Source of the DNA: Sycobia sp. Sy_11
Lineage: Eukaryota; Arthropoda; Insecta; Hymenoptera; Epichrysomallidae
DNA length: 64,000 nt
NCBI GenBank assembly: GCA_018907035.1
Contig: JACCIC010000049.1
Location: forward strand, 1,230,501-1,294,500
Direction of reading: 5' to 3'
Shown here: in pieces, positions 25,275 to 37,530 of the stretch
Layout of the letters: every line of letters starts with the position of its first letter
Numbering within the stretch: the stretch's first letter is position 1
Made by a program: the position numbers and the translations under genes
Notes under the pieces: generated by a model
The model's database searches: none
What the model was told of the DNA's origin: nothing
What the model saw: only the letters and a program-made list of their open reading frames with translations

Positions 25275-27009
25275 CGCGAATTAAGCATCATCAGATTATC
25301 TACTAAGCTTCACATCGTTATTAAATTTATTATCTTACAAATGACGTATTCGATGAAAAACAGAATAATAGGTTTTCTATTTAGCATTTTATGTAAATCA
25401 TGTAATGTTTTAGTTTTAACAATTTGACTCTTCTTCTTATAAGTTAATCTTTTTCTTTTACTAAAAATATTTATGCTACTGAACGAAAAGTTTTGAAACG
25501 ATTCTACAAGGTTTTGAAGCTTCAAATTACGATCTTATAAAAATTAAACTTCTTTTTACCGGTTTTTTTTTGTATTTCTTGTACAATATTGAGAAATTGG
25601 AGATCGATATAAAAAATAATAAAAAGACCACGGGAACAAAAAATAAATAAAAAATACATGGGTACATTTCTTCATCTGATAAATTTCACCGTAACTAAAC
25701 AAAAGTAACATTTATGGTAGTTCAGGTGGAAACTCGTTAAGTGACTGACGATGTCAATTTTTACCAATCGAGCAAAAAATACTCTTGCTTTATAAATGAT
25801 ACTATATCAGCATTAAATCACTGCAAATTTCATTTAATTATGCCCTTTATTTACGTCTATTCCACCTTGCCACGGAGTTTCAAGTAGATTTTTTCAACCA
25901 GTCTGGAAACGAGCACGTTTTAAAAATTTGATTTTTTATTTGTGATTATGAAATTTTCAAAACATTCTAATTGAAACTTTGTAAGAATGTAAAATAGATA
26001 AATAGATTAATAAAGTAGAGCAATTAAAAAAAAAGAACATAATAAAGAAAATAAAGAGCATGATTATCTAAAATTTCCTATAGTTGAATGTTCACGTATA
26101 AAAATCTTTAAAACAGAGCAGTTTTTACTCAATCGGTATAATTAAGATCGATCGACATCCCGTGAAAAGTGAATTTTGTATAATATTAGTGTATATATAA
26201 AGTTGAGAGGCCGTTTAATTAATCTTTCCATCGCACTCGTCCCCTCCCCCCTCTCCCCCCATCCCCCATTCTTGGCGCAGATAAAAAAATTGGAGGCCTT
26301 GGAGGAGTCGTACTACGTCCGTGAGATTCCCAACAAGCCGCCGCCCCCGTACACGCCCCCGGGGGTCGTGCGGGTATCCAGCGCCCACGGCTCGCCCTCG
26401 CCGCCGCCGGCCGTCATCCCGAGCAACTTGGAGGAGCTGACGGCGATCACGGAGAAGGCCACGGAAATCATCTACCGGGAGAGGCAGTCCGTGGAGGACG
26501 TGCTCGCCCTCGAGGCCCCGAGCGAGATCTGCGAGCTCGCCAAGGACAGGGGCGACGAGGCCCTGAGGAAGGACCGGCGGGTCTACAACGGCTTCCTGTT
26601 CGACCTCTGCAAGGAGCTCGTGTCCGAGATGTACAGGTCCGAGCAGGAGAGTCCGGGCCCGAGCTGGGTCAAGCCGAACGTGAAGACGAAGCCCGCGGCG
26701 AAGGTGGCGCGCACGGTGGCCGAGCTGAACGATTACGTGTCCAAGGAGGTGGCCACCCTATTCGGCTTCAAGACGAAGCTGCAGCGCGAGAACATGGTGA
26801 TGATGTGGAGCAGGAAGCGGCGGGACCGGGTGGACGAGCTGCTCGCCAAGGAGGCGCAGGCCGAGGAGAAGGAATGGACCAAGTTCCATCACGACGAGCT
26901 GACGGTGAAGAACGAGCTGACCGTAAAGATACTCGACACCCTGATCATGGAGACGACGGGCTGCGTGAAGGCGGCCTACGCCAAGAAGCGGAAGATCGCT
27001 AGCGCATAG
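10300..27009 (+). CDS. CEP350: CEP350-like centrosome-associated protein, 12 exons
   Basis: CDS join: 10300-10392, 10984-12615, 12881-13423, 14065-14288, 14639-14963, 15168-15518, 15685-16313, 17579-17742, 18694-18860, 18963-22155, 24534-24616, 26281-27009. Every junction has GT/AG and the phases agree, giving 8,133 nt and 2,710 residues. CEP350 is a large centrosome scaffold that, in vertebrates, binds FOP/CEP43 and microtubules and acts in centriole and cilium assembly. Three family signatures are visible. One is the coiled coil around residues 757-860 (REKTLNDRTKKLVKLEEQKR). The second is the ILNAREATLVSRR...WIAWHARLREEE helix near 1267. The third is the C-terminal YYVREIPNKPPPPYTPP motif at 2479-2495. 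Between them are long Ser/Glu/Lys-rich disordered stretches. The start ATG has an in-frame TGA 9 nt upstream. No CAP-Gly domain is found, although human CEP350 has one. Orthology is well supported; the role in this insect is inferred. Confidence 0.88.
10984..12615 (+). CDS. CEP350: CEP350 exon 2 (residues 32-575)
   Basis: Acceptor TTTTCAG, then VNPFIQSSQQP; donor GTAATT after ...EEAHL, phase 0 at both ends. Mostly disordered, rich in Lys, Ser, Asp and Glu, with a more hydrophobic patch CPFTFLTAVKRKL near residues 72-84 that looks like a conserved short motif. A KEN sequence lies at residue 210. The open frame runs on past the donor for only a few codons to a TAA. Confidence 0.85.
12881..13423 (+). 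CDS. CEP350: CEP350 exon 3 (residues 576-756) with paired TQT motifs
   Basis: Acceptor GTTATAG, donor GTAGTG, phase 0 at both ends. It opens with a short amphipathic helix (KQLQAEMNLLDSFSESL). Two Thr-Gln-Thr motifs at residues 654-656 and 662-664 (nt 13115-13123 and 13139-13147) match the core recognised by dynein light chain LC8. The rest is acidic and Ser-rich. Confidence 0.82.
14065..14288 (+). CDS. CEP350: CEP350 exon 4, conserved coiled coil
   Basis: Acceptor TTTAG directly before ATGGCTCAA; here the Met is internal. Donor AACAG|GTAAGT leaves two bases of an Arg codon. The segment is a strongly charged helix (MAQLIKDERQRYDKIEML..., then KKKQRALLLKLQQEKDEM) and is one of the best-conserved blocks of the CEP350 family. 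Confidence 0.88.
14639..14963 (+). CDS. CEP350: CEP350 exon 5, end of coiled coil
   Basis: Acceptor GTGACAG; the first G completes Arg831. It continues the helix (LKELHKIASQERKLMLQKQ) and then becomes disordered. Donor CAA|GTAAGA, phase 0. Confidence 0.85.
15168..15518 (+). CDS. CEP350: CEP350 exon 6 (residues 940-1056)
   Basis: Acceptor TATTTAG, donor CCTGAG|GTATGC, phase 0 at both ends. Contains basic helical segments (KQQKEQSTARLKYDLKTRKF) and ends in FPDIHPE. No known domain. Confidence 0.82.
15685..16313 (+). CDS. CEP350: CEP350 exon 7 (residues 1057-1265 plus two bases)
   Basis: Acceptor CTTTTAG; donor GAGCA|GTAAGT leaves CA of a Gln codon. Contains the helix LEVLKELQRASSSKRLDKES, a second helix around ALLKHSNLLRERNQKLLQ, and then a Ser/His-rich tail. 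Confidence 0.84.
16535..16544. repeat. target-site duplication, left copy
   Basis: TTAAAATTTA, identical to 16756-16765. It lies next to the A-tail end of the minus-strand SINE. Confidence 0.8.
16545..16755 (-). mobile_element. tRNA-derived SINE in a CEP350 intron
   Basis: Read on the minus strand, a tRNA-like head of about 73 nt (16753 to 16681) has an A-box-like GCTCGATCGCTAGAGC at 16727-16742 and a B-box-like GAGTTCAAATCCC at 16688-16700. These are internal RNA polymerase III promoter elements. A unique body of about 120 nt follows, and the element ends in a run of nine A (plus-strand T at 16548-16556). A perfect 10-bp duplication, TTAAAATTTA, flanks it at 16535-16544 and 16756-16765. Head, body, A-tail and duplication together identify a retroposed SINE. 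The anticodon arm is irregular (about four pairs and a 10-nt loop), so it is not a working tRNA gene. Confidence 0.8.
16756..16765. repeat. target-site duplication, right copy
   Basis: TTAAAATTTA, next to the tRNA-like head of the SINE. Confidence 0.8.
17429..17472. repeat. (CT)n microsatellite in intron 7
   Basis: About 44 bp of CT, starting about 150 bp before exon 8, inside a longer pyrimidine-rich stretch. It may act as an extended polypyrimidine tract. Confidence 0.9.
17550..17554 (+). promoter_or_regulatory. probable branch point for exon 8
   Basis: CTAAC within TGACTAACTC matches the animal branch-point consensus. It sits about 27 nt before the acceptor CCGGCAG at 17572-17578. Confidence 0.45.
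17579..17742 (+). CDS. CEP350: CEP350 exon 8, conserved helix
   Basis: The first A completes Gln1266. The exon encodes ILNAREATLVSRRNCVEEW and IAWHARLREEENRVARMEQA, a long basic-acidic helix that is a hallmark of CEP350 proteins. Donor AATG|GTAAGA leaves one base. It has more GC than exons 1-7. Confidence 0.87.
18694..18860 (+). CDS. CEP350: CEP350 exon 9, coiled coil
   Basis: Acceptor AATTCAG; AC completes Asp1321. It encodes SDVEGRIELLTQKLADRRLE and a basic helix (KKEARKQAKQRLRELEANLL). Donor AAG|GTTAGA is weaker than the others but phase 0 and consistent with exon 10. Confidence 0.84.
18963..22155 (+). CDS. CEP350: CEP350 exon 10 (large, disordered)
   Basis: A 3.2-kb exon encoding residues 1377-2440. 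It opens with KYDVTIHEMRKKLDLRRASS, continuing the coiled coil of exon 9. About 1,000 residues follow, rich in Ser, Glu, Asp, Lys and Thr, with almost no hydrophobic blocks except a helix near HIQLHNKELNDDIHTLENDL. KEN sequences occur at residues 1736 and 1839. It ends EKDIEAMIKKLE, then one base before donor GTATTG. Codons are strongly AT-ending. Confidence 0.87.
24534..24616 (+). CDS. CEP350: CEP350 exon 11 (small)
   Basis: Acceptor GCGATTAG; CC completes Ala2441. It encodes ATGQPGLEDAELAAKLLQIE and then NLQLELE; donor GAG|GTAAGA, phase 0. The helix joins directly to the start of exon 12. Confidence 0.85.
25203..25272. repeat. (TA)n microsatellite in intron 11
   Basis: About 70 bp of TA, the longest TA array in the window. 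Confidence 0.95.
26281..27009 (+). CDS. CEP350: CEP350 exon 12, conserved C-terminus
   Basis: Acceptor CTTGGCGCAG after a C/T-rich tract; stop TAG at 27007-27009; residues 2469-2710. It begins IKKLEALEESYYVREIPNKP and runs into PPPPYTPP, the most recognisable CEP350 motif. A folded-looking C-terminal region follows (RRVYNGFLFDLCKELVSEMY, then VSKEVATLFGFKTKLQRENM). The exon is GC-rich and uses almost only G- or C-ending codons, opposite to exon 10. Confidence 0.9.
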   Translation: MKKLEALEESYYVREIPNKPPPPYTPPGVVRVSSAHGSPSPPPAVIPSNLEELTAITEKATEIIYRERQSVEDVLALEAPSEICELAKDRGDEALRKDRRVYNGFLFDLCKELVSEMYRSEQESPGPSWVKPNVKTKPAAKVARTVAELNDYVSKEVATLFGFKTKLQRENMVMMWSRKRRDRVDELLAKEAQAEEKEWTKFHHDELTVKNELTVKILDTLIMETTGCVKAAYAKKRKIASA

Positions 27010-27113
27010 TGCGGGTGTAGAGAGGCAGGGAAATCATCTGTATCGAACTGCACGGTAAAATCATAATGCTGCAATTTGTACGAGATAGGAGTTTCGTTGG
27101 CGTGGACGGTCGT

Positions 27114-27116
<3 letters not shown>

Positions 27117-27146
<30 letters not shown>
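27117..27146. repeat. poly(T) tract in the CEP350 3' region
   Basis: A run of nearly 30 T starts about 110 nt after the CEP350 stop codon. It is followed by a (TA)n array at 27275-27324. Confidence 0.9.
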
Positions 27147-27147
<1 letters not shown>

Positions 27148-27271
27148 TTTTTTGTTTTTCTTCACATATGCCGCAATCGACGAATTTCGGCAGATTCTGG
27201 CTAAAAATGGGGTTCACCGTATATAGTCCGCGAGATACCGGCATTGAGCATAAGAGCATTGCTTTTTTTTT

Positions 27272-27329
<58 letters not shown>

Positions 27330-27542
27330 ATTTTTAAACCAGGATTGAGATAGGTTTGTTTTCTTATTGTATAGACTTGATTCGGTACGGAATCAAAATT
27401 TTATTTTTAACAGTTCACGGCATGCATTGTAAAAGTGTAATTTCAAGTAATTGCGCTTAGGTCCAAGGGATTAGACTACATTTAATTAAATATAAATCTA
27501 TTGGCTTTCGTGCTTAAAACAATTCTTTTTTTTTTATATATT

Positions 27543-27548
27543 AATAAA
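27543..27548 (+). promoter_or_regulatory. candidate CEP350 polyadenylation signal
   Basis: AATAAA about 535 nt after the stop codon. AT-rich DNA makes chance copies common, so the true 3' end is uncertain. Confidence 0.3.
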
Positions 27549-28952
27549 ATTAACGATTAGCAATGCAATAATTTAAGCAAAAATTGTAAATATATATGTA
27601 TGAAATACTGTACCAGGCACAAGTTTCTTATTACATCTTAATTAATACTTTAATTTTAAAAAAGTATTTTGATATTGGATTGAATGTTATAATCTAATAA
27701 CATGTAAATATGTATCTAAACTAATCAACAATATTCATATTTTCTACTAAACTCTGGGTATGTTATTTTCAATATTTTCTAAATTTCTATTTTATATAAA
27801 GCTCTTATTTTTTATAAAATTGGTTGGCTGATGGCCGTTTTAAAAAAAATTGTTGAAACCTGCAAAATTATTGGATAACTCGATCTGTTGATCATACAAA
27901 CTGAATTTATAAAATATGAGAAATCGTAAAAATGTAGTTTTTTTTCACATTTTGCAAATAAGCACAAAAAAGAATGCGTCAAAATCATTGAGCGCGCATA
28001 GAAATAAAAAGTTTTATATATATATATAGTTGAATGAGCTAATTGCCAAAATGTTTATAGTGATACTGAACTTTTTTGCCAAGTTTAGTGTGTGTACGTG
28101 CGTATGACTAGATATATCAAGTATAATGGATACTTTTTAAAACTTCGTTTACAAGTTGTCATATGCATATTAATTTACAATAAAAAATTTGTTATATTTA
28201 TTTAATAAATATTTGGTCTTTCATGCATCAGTTTATTAAAAATTAAGGTAAATTATTCTAAAATCACAGCACACTATAAAGAGCATTACTTTTTACCGTG
28301 CAGCGGACAATATTATATATGTAGACTTAGTCACATTAACGGCAATTGTAAGTTGCACAATTGTTTTACAATGCGCGAATGTGATCTATTGCATTTTACT
28401 ATCATTTGAATTGTTTTATGAAAAGACATACCTGAAAGAGACAGAGCCGTGGCTAACGTTTACTTATACATATACGTATAGGCTGGTTCCTATTTCATTT
28501 GTTAATAAAGCATTTTTTCATACCTCTACACAGTTTATCGTCGCACACATACACACACACATACACACACGCCCATATATATGTATATTATTCTACTGAA
28601 TTTTTGTGCTGCCCATGAATAAAAAAATACTTAATAGTTAAAAATGGTTCTTAAAGAGTCGTACGATAATCAAACTCGCTACGTCAGAATGAGTGTTGAT
28701 ATACTTATATATGCTGCGACCCCAGCGCAGTATCAATAGAATTACATTTGTACATGTAAATAATGCTCTTCGTTTCAGTAAGTTTTACGTATCTCGTTAT
28801 GTTATATATATATATATCTGTTAAATTTGTGAGAATGAGAAATAATTTGTAAATTGAAAAAGGAACGATGCAAAGCGAAGCCTAAGTATTCATATCTTTG
28901 ACTCGAAGATAAAGAAGATTTATTATCTTTATTATTACTATTATTAAAAATG

Positions 28953-28956
28953 ATAA

Positions 28957-29020
<64 letters not shown>
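28953..29020. repeat. (ATT)n trinucleotide array
   Basis: About 68 bp of uninterrupted ATT, followed by degenerate ATT/ATC units to about 29108. Confidence 0.95.
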
Positions 29021-29022
<2 letters not shown>

Positions 29023-30861
29023 ACTACTACACTACTACTATTATTGTTATGGTTATTATTATCATCATTATTATCATTATTATCATTAATAATAATAACA
29101 ATAATAATATACGAGAGCGATGTTCAATAATTACTAATAAAATTAACAAACCTTGCAAGACTGATGTTTCGGGGCCATTTTAATAAGGGAAAATTCGATA
29201 GAATTGCATGAAAGTGAAAGGAGGAATAGATAAAGGCTGAAGGGCGCACTTTTGAATAGTTAATGCGTCCGTTATAAAGGTTTTACTTCGGTAATAGTAT
29301 TAACAACGAAAGGTAATTATTATTATTATTTTTTTATAGAAATGAACTCTTACTTAACGAAAAAGAGGAAAACAGAGAAAATTAACAAAAACAATATATT
29401 TTGAAGATTGATAAAGACTTTTTAGGATTTTTCTTTGGCTTTTATTAATAAGTCGTTGCACTAATGAGTGATCGACGATTGCATTTTTTTTGTCGTTTTA
29501 GACTTTTAGACTCGTCTCACTCAACATTTATTTTTCTTGGTTGTGATGTATATAATGTAATTAAACGTTTGAGTGCATGCGTACTGTTAAAATCTGTATA
29601 TTAAGAAAATTGTTTTTTTTTTACGATTTTCATTTTTGACTTTGTTTCCTTTTATTAATTTTAAGAGACATGTCTTACAAATAGGCACAAGACCCAACGA
29701 TTGTAAAATTCGCGTTTGAGCAGTTGAGTGCAACCTGTCTTAGGTTGAATCTGCACGATATGTGGTAGATTGTTATAAATAATCTATTGTATAGTATGTA
29801 GAATTTGTACTTAATTAAGTTCTAATATATTTTATAATAAATATTGTAAAATATTGACTAATATCTTATTATTCCTATTCCACAAAAATAATTTTGGTTA
29901 TTTTACTTTTATTTTTTATTTTGAAATTATTAATAATTATTTTGAACGGGTTATTCGTTGTAACAAAAGAATTGAAATAATTTTATTATATAAAATCTAA
30001 TAACTTTTAAACTATATAATCAAAAAAATGCTTTACTTTTTATTGTTATAAAATAAATCACTAAAAAATTATAAATTAAAATTTTTAAAATGTAAGTAGT
30101 AATAAACACAGATTGTGTTCAAATCACTTATATAAGATTATTTTTAATGATTTCGGAACTTGTTCCCTCAAGTATGATTAATTTTAGATCATGTTTTGTA
30201 AAAATCTTCCTTTTAAATATAAGGTGCGAGAAAATGTTTGACCCCTTTGAATTTTTTACTTTCCATCTTTTTGAGCTTTTCTTTTTGTTGATGATGAAAT
30301 GTTATATTTATGGAATTGTTGTAACATTTTTACTTATATTTAGAGAAACGATTATATGTTTTTGAAAATGAAACTATTGCCCTTCATCCTGTAAAAACTA
30401 AAATTAATTGAATAACATTTGACTAAATTTCCCGTTGAATTAGAAAAATATATTTTATTTTAACCCATTCAAGTTTCTATACGGCTTAATCCATATAGAA
30501 CAGTTACGACTTTAAAGTCAAATTGTTCGAACATGGAAAATTTTTAAATCGATTCTCGAAAGTTAATTTTGTAAATTTTCGTTAATTATGCACCTTATTT
30601 ATTTTCACTCTAGATTGCTCATTTCACAGAAATGCGCGAAGCGATGATTATTACATGATATTATATTATACGAGGACGTTTTAAAAATGTTATACTTGAT
30701 TAAAAATTGATAAGGAAAATTTTCCCAATTTCTACGCCATTTGATGAATTTGTTTGAATTTTTGCATCAACGTTGAGTTGACATCCTTAAATTAGCATGC
30801 GACCTTAACGATACTTTTAGCGAAATGAATAGCATGTCCGCAATCTCGGAACACCGTCGTT

Positions 30862-30875
30862 GTTGTCATAGTAAC
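30862..30875. promoter_or_regulatory. X-box-like palindrome
   Basis: GTTGTCATAGTAAC matches the symmetrical RFX X-box GTTGCCATGGCAAC at 11 of 14 positions and fits the loose rule RYYNYY-2-RRNRAC. An ATG-initiated frame starts 31 nt downstream. The loose rule is common by chance, so this is tentative. Confidence 0.25.
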
Positions 30876-32518
30876 TTTACTTGTTTGTAAACATATGAAT
30901 CTGAAATGCCAGATGTTTTTCGCGATGTTGCAGTATATCGACACAATTACACGAGCGTTAACGTCGACGCTTCTGGATTTCATCCGCACAATTTCAAAAA
31001 AGTCAAGATTCTCTTATGTACCATCGATAGCGTTCTTTCCGAAACACTGGCCATGATGTTTTTGCCATGCTGGCGCCCTCCAACCCTCGATGTTGTTTTC
31101 TTTTGTCAATACAGGCAAATAAGGGGCACGATTCACCGAAGCTCAAATGTTATAGTATTCTTTGATACACTTTTGCTCAATCGTCATAAAAGAAGCAGCT
31201 GCCATCAGACAGTTGAGGATGTCTACATGATGATCGTTACTAAGCGCATTACCCGTGATCCTGTAGATCCAGTGGATATATAATATATATATATATATAT
31301 ACAAACGTGAGCGCGATCGATTCGTTAGCGTCTTTTTTTTCTGATCAACGAAATCGATTACATAATAAAAGCCCCGATAACGTAGCTTTTATACGATCGT
31401 TGGAGTGAAATCTCAGATTTTATATGAAAAAGTTTATATCCTGCTCCTAGTTTTCGAGTATTGACTTTTATAAGATTTCGGAAACGGGTAAAGACCCATA
31501 ATAGATATAATATTCCGCGAATGATTTCGAGCTCGGAAGCAATTATGTAAAAACAATTGAATTTTTCGTTCCGCCAAAGTGCGATGATCGCGTCAATGCA
31601 AGAGTAATTTAAATTACTTAATAGTAGTTCGGATCGTATACTCGGCCGCTTTGCCGGTCGATATATCTAGATTTCGTCGCGTTTATTACGCATCTTACGA
31701 TTCGGATATGCATGACTTCGGATCGTACATGTCGGATCGAACCCTGCGAATCGTAGACCGTATTAACTGTCCAAGTCCGCTGGTATTACCTCCGATGCCT
31801 CCTATATTTGTAATTTTTTTTTTTATTTAAATATCTAGATTACCGAATTGGCCAAGCTTTCTGGCAGTGATGGTATAATTGTCCTCGTTGAATCTGCCGG
31901 GAAGTCTATGTTCGCAATTATAAATTTTACTTCAATTATAAAATTATCAATTATATACTATATCTATATATCTAATTATTTTTTATGAGTTTTTTTTTTG
32001 TAATTTACCAGATGTTTTCAGTTGCGTCACAGATCAAGCAAGTGGTCATCATCTCAAATATTTTTTCGTCCACCAAAGGTAGTAAAAAAAATACTAAACT
32101 TGTCCAGTCATTAAAGAATGTGATTAACTAACGTTTTATTACACTTAAATCTTGTACAATTATTAAGTAATCACTTTAATTAAAAGTATTACCAGATATA
32201 AATGGAATAGAATTCATCATTTTTTACAAATAAAAAGCAAGTTTAGTGATTTAAATGTAAATAATTCAGATAAGTCCAGAGATAAATAAACTTATTAATT
32301 TAAACATTGAATTTTTCAATTCTACAGCGTATTTTTTTAATACATAAAATTAAATAAACAAAATCAATCTCTCCAACTAGTTTTGAAATTCTTAATTTTT
32401 CGTATTACATCAATGTTAGTCTGAAATTCTTAACTCCTTCGTATACGTTTACGTATAGAGCGGCGACTTTCTGCTCCTCGTATACACATCTTGTTGTATT
32501 CGACTGCACTCGTTCGAT

Positions 32519-32584
32519 AATAAGCGTTTCATCGGATGGCGTGACTCTTGGCCTCACGCCATCCCATAATGAACCGCACTTATT
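32519..32584. other. strong 66-nt stem-loop, possible pre-miRNA-like hairpin
   Basis: An 11-bp perfect stem (GGATGGCGTGA with TCACGCCATCC) closes a 9-nt loop CTCTTGGCC. Outside it, after a small internal loop, TTCAT pairs with ATGAA, GCG pairs with CGC, and AATAA pairs with TTATT. The total is about 24 pairs with small mismatches. Arm and loop lengths fit a microRNA precursor, but I do not recognise a known mature sequence. A small foldback element is the alternative. Confidence 0.45.
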
Positions 32585-32940
32585 GGCCTCGTGTCGCAAT
32601 ATACTGTAAAATAATAATATCGGAGTCCCCTCCGCCCTCCCATCCACCCCCTTGATTTATTATGTCCAATGTAAATTGTTGCTATTGATCCGAGATGTCC
32701 TCAGGCACTGAGCTTATCCGTGATCGGCGTGTAAGTTTGCCGTTAAATTTTGGACTTCGCTGTCGCGTTTGTACGTATAGATTATATATTCTTAATGTGA
32801 GAACTCTTATCGCAAGTCATCGGGGATAATCTGCATAGAGTGAAGTTTTGCTTGATGGAGACGTGAAAGTTGAGCATAAAAATTGACCAAACTAAATTAG
32901 AAAATTTATACATTTTATATTTATAATACTACAAATTTAG

Positions 32941-35190
<2,250 letters not shown>

Positions 35191-35935
35191 GCTTGCGCAA
35201 ACATTTAAGAACGAGTAATCTTCGCGCGGGCAACTTTTTGCCAAATACTGTAAGTTACCAGATTTTTTTTTTGTTTTTTTTTTTGTTTTTTTTTTCAGTT
35301 AAACTTTGTCAAATTTGGCTAAAGGACGAGTTATAGACAATTTGCTAACAGTTGTCTGGACGAGTGCAAATCTTAGACATTTAGCAATAAGCCTCCAAAG
35401 TTCTAGAGATTTTTGTCAATAAAATTTTCTATTATAGGGACGACGGTATTGCATAGTTTAACGTTACTTTTCCAGGACACCGTCTATAGATATATATTAT
35501 CTACATTAAAGTCTTGGAATTTGTCTTTTCGATGACAAACTGGATTATTCGTAATTTCAATGAATTACTGTATGTCGTTCGAGACCTGTCCGTAAGCATT
35601 TTTCATCGAGAGACGAACGAGTAAGATTTTGTCGCGCATTTTGCAAATTCTCAAAGCGAGAGTATGCCAGTGTGGCTTTTGAAGTCTTATGCGTGTCGTT
35701 CGATATAGTTCTCAAAGTACATATATTCTGTACAACTCTTTGTTTATTTTAATAGTCTGTATTGATATTGGATCGTTTCAAAATTGTTATAGAATAAGTA
35801 AGTATATGAGTAGTCAAGATCGGAACAAACAAGGAAAATTGTTTTATACAGATTAACAAAAAATATTTGTTGTATATCTTTATAGATCTCAGAGTACTTG
35901 AAAAACACACGATGAGTAAAAACAAGTCCGTTTAC

Positions 35936-35938
<3 letters not shown>

Positions 35939-35998
<60 letters not shown>

Positions 35999-36139
35999 TT
36001 TCGAATTCCGTAGGCTATATCATCAGCTATACATCATCGATTGCATCGCCTATAATATTCCTTCAGTTTCATATATTATACCTACTCCATCATATATATT
36101 ATAATAAACGACAAAGTACTAGCATCCATTTTTATTCAT

Positions 36140-36176
<37 letters not shown>
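35939..36176. repeat. (TA)n and (CT)n arrays
   Basis: (TA)n at about 35939-35997 and (CT)n at about 36143-36176, separated by ordinary AT-rich sequence. Confidence 0.9.
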
Positions 36177-36181
<5 letters not shown>

Positions 36182-37488
36182 CTTTCGACTTTTTCTTTAT
36201 AACTTTTCCGTTCCGAACAATTTTACATCGCGCGTTTCGAAAATATGTCCTATATATAATAGACGTTTTACATATAATTGCTCTATGATGCGCGGACGTT
36301 GTCGACAACATTCACCGGCATTCTGTGATTGTCATTCTTTTTTATTATTATTATTATTTTTTTTATAATCTCTGTTTTTCTTTTTTACACCCGGGCCTCC
36401 ATATCAGTTATCGCGTTAACATCCACATAAAAGTATGGGTATATATAGGTACAAATCGCTATATTATATGTAGTAGGTACTAATATTTAGAGAGAACATT
36501 ATTTTTTTTCCAAAGTATATGTAAAAGGCTTATATATATATACACGACTGCGCAGATATATACGAAAGTACATGTGGCAAAAAATGATGCTTTATTATTT
36601 ATAATACGCGAACAGTTATTATTCATTTCTCTATATTAACAGTCGTATGCGTTAACCAAAAAAATCAAAGTGTACCTTTACAGTTTATGCTCTAAAATAT
36701 AGAGTAGCGAAGCGGATTTCTATTTTAGGTTTCTGTCAATAATGCACATATTTGTGATAATTATAAAAACGAAAAATGAAGATTTTTCAAACGGCTTATA
36801 CAATGTATATAACGAAAGGAGTTAAATGTATATATAGCGACTTAAATATTCTTATTTCTTTCAAAGGCTATAGCCTTCCTTAATATGGAAAAAAATCTGT
36901 TGGTTTGAATTATACGCATTTGTGCTGCGAGTCCTAACATATGGATATAATGGAACAAATATCTCGCGAATTATATCTCAATCTCGTTAAAATCGGAACT
37001 TATACGGGATGGAAAAAAAAATCACGGGTACGTGAAATTTCTATTTTTGTGTCTCTCTCACGAAGTTTATTGCCGTGCTATATGATCCTCTTCGATATGG
37101 AAGGGTGTGCGCGCGTGCACGCGTATGTATCACTTGCGCGTGCGCAGGCAGGCGTGTAATAATTTTTTTCTCCTAATTATTCCCCCCCCCCTTCCATCCC
37201 ATTGCTCTTCGTTCTACGCAGTCAGTTGCGAGACGATGCCGAACGAATGCTTTTACGCTGCTTATTCAATTCTCATACGGCTTTCATTGATTTTGCGAGC
37301 GAGCTTTGTCCGGCTTTCTTCGAGGTGCTAATTAATATTATAGGCAATTTTGACATACATTACGATTAAATATTATTTTCATCATTGTACTTGTACAATT
37401 AGGTCGTTTATCGATAAAGCACTTCAGTGATTTACGAAGCGTACAACGAAAGATTAATTCTTATGTCATCAAAATCATAGGGTATCTT

Positions 37489-37530
37489 AAAAAAAAAAAA
37501 AAAAAAAAAACAAAAAAAAAACAAAAAAAA
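37489..37530. repeat. poly(A)-rich tract
   Basis: About 40 nt of A, interrupted only by single C residues. No retroelement body is recognisable next to it. Confidence 0.85.

Larger units (their letters stand above)
27010..32518. other. 3' flank of CEP350 and gene-poor DNA
   Basis: The first several hundred bases are presumably CEP350 3' UTR. Beyond that the DNA is AT-rich with short simple repeats: (TA)n at 27275-27324, (ATT)n at 28953-29020, and CA-rich DNA near 28.55 kb. Between 30.8 and 32.1 kb composition becomes more balanced. A 125-codon plus-strand frame (30906-31283) and a few exon-like segments occur there, but none shows a domain I recognise, so I do not annotate a gene. Confidence 0.5.

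Noticed and set aside
26805..27002. Second plus-strand frame inside CEP350 exon 12
   Set aside because: It overlaps the conserved CEP350 frame, is Gly/Arg-rich as expected for a shifted GC-rich exon, and has no recognisable domain.
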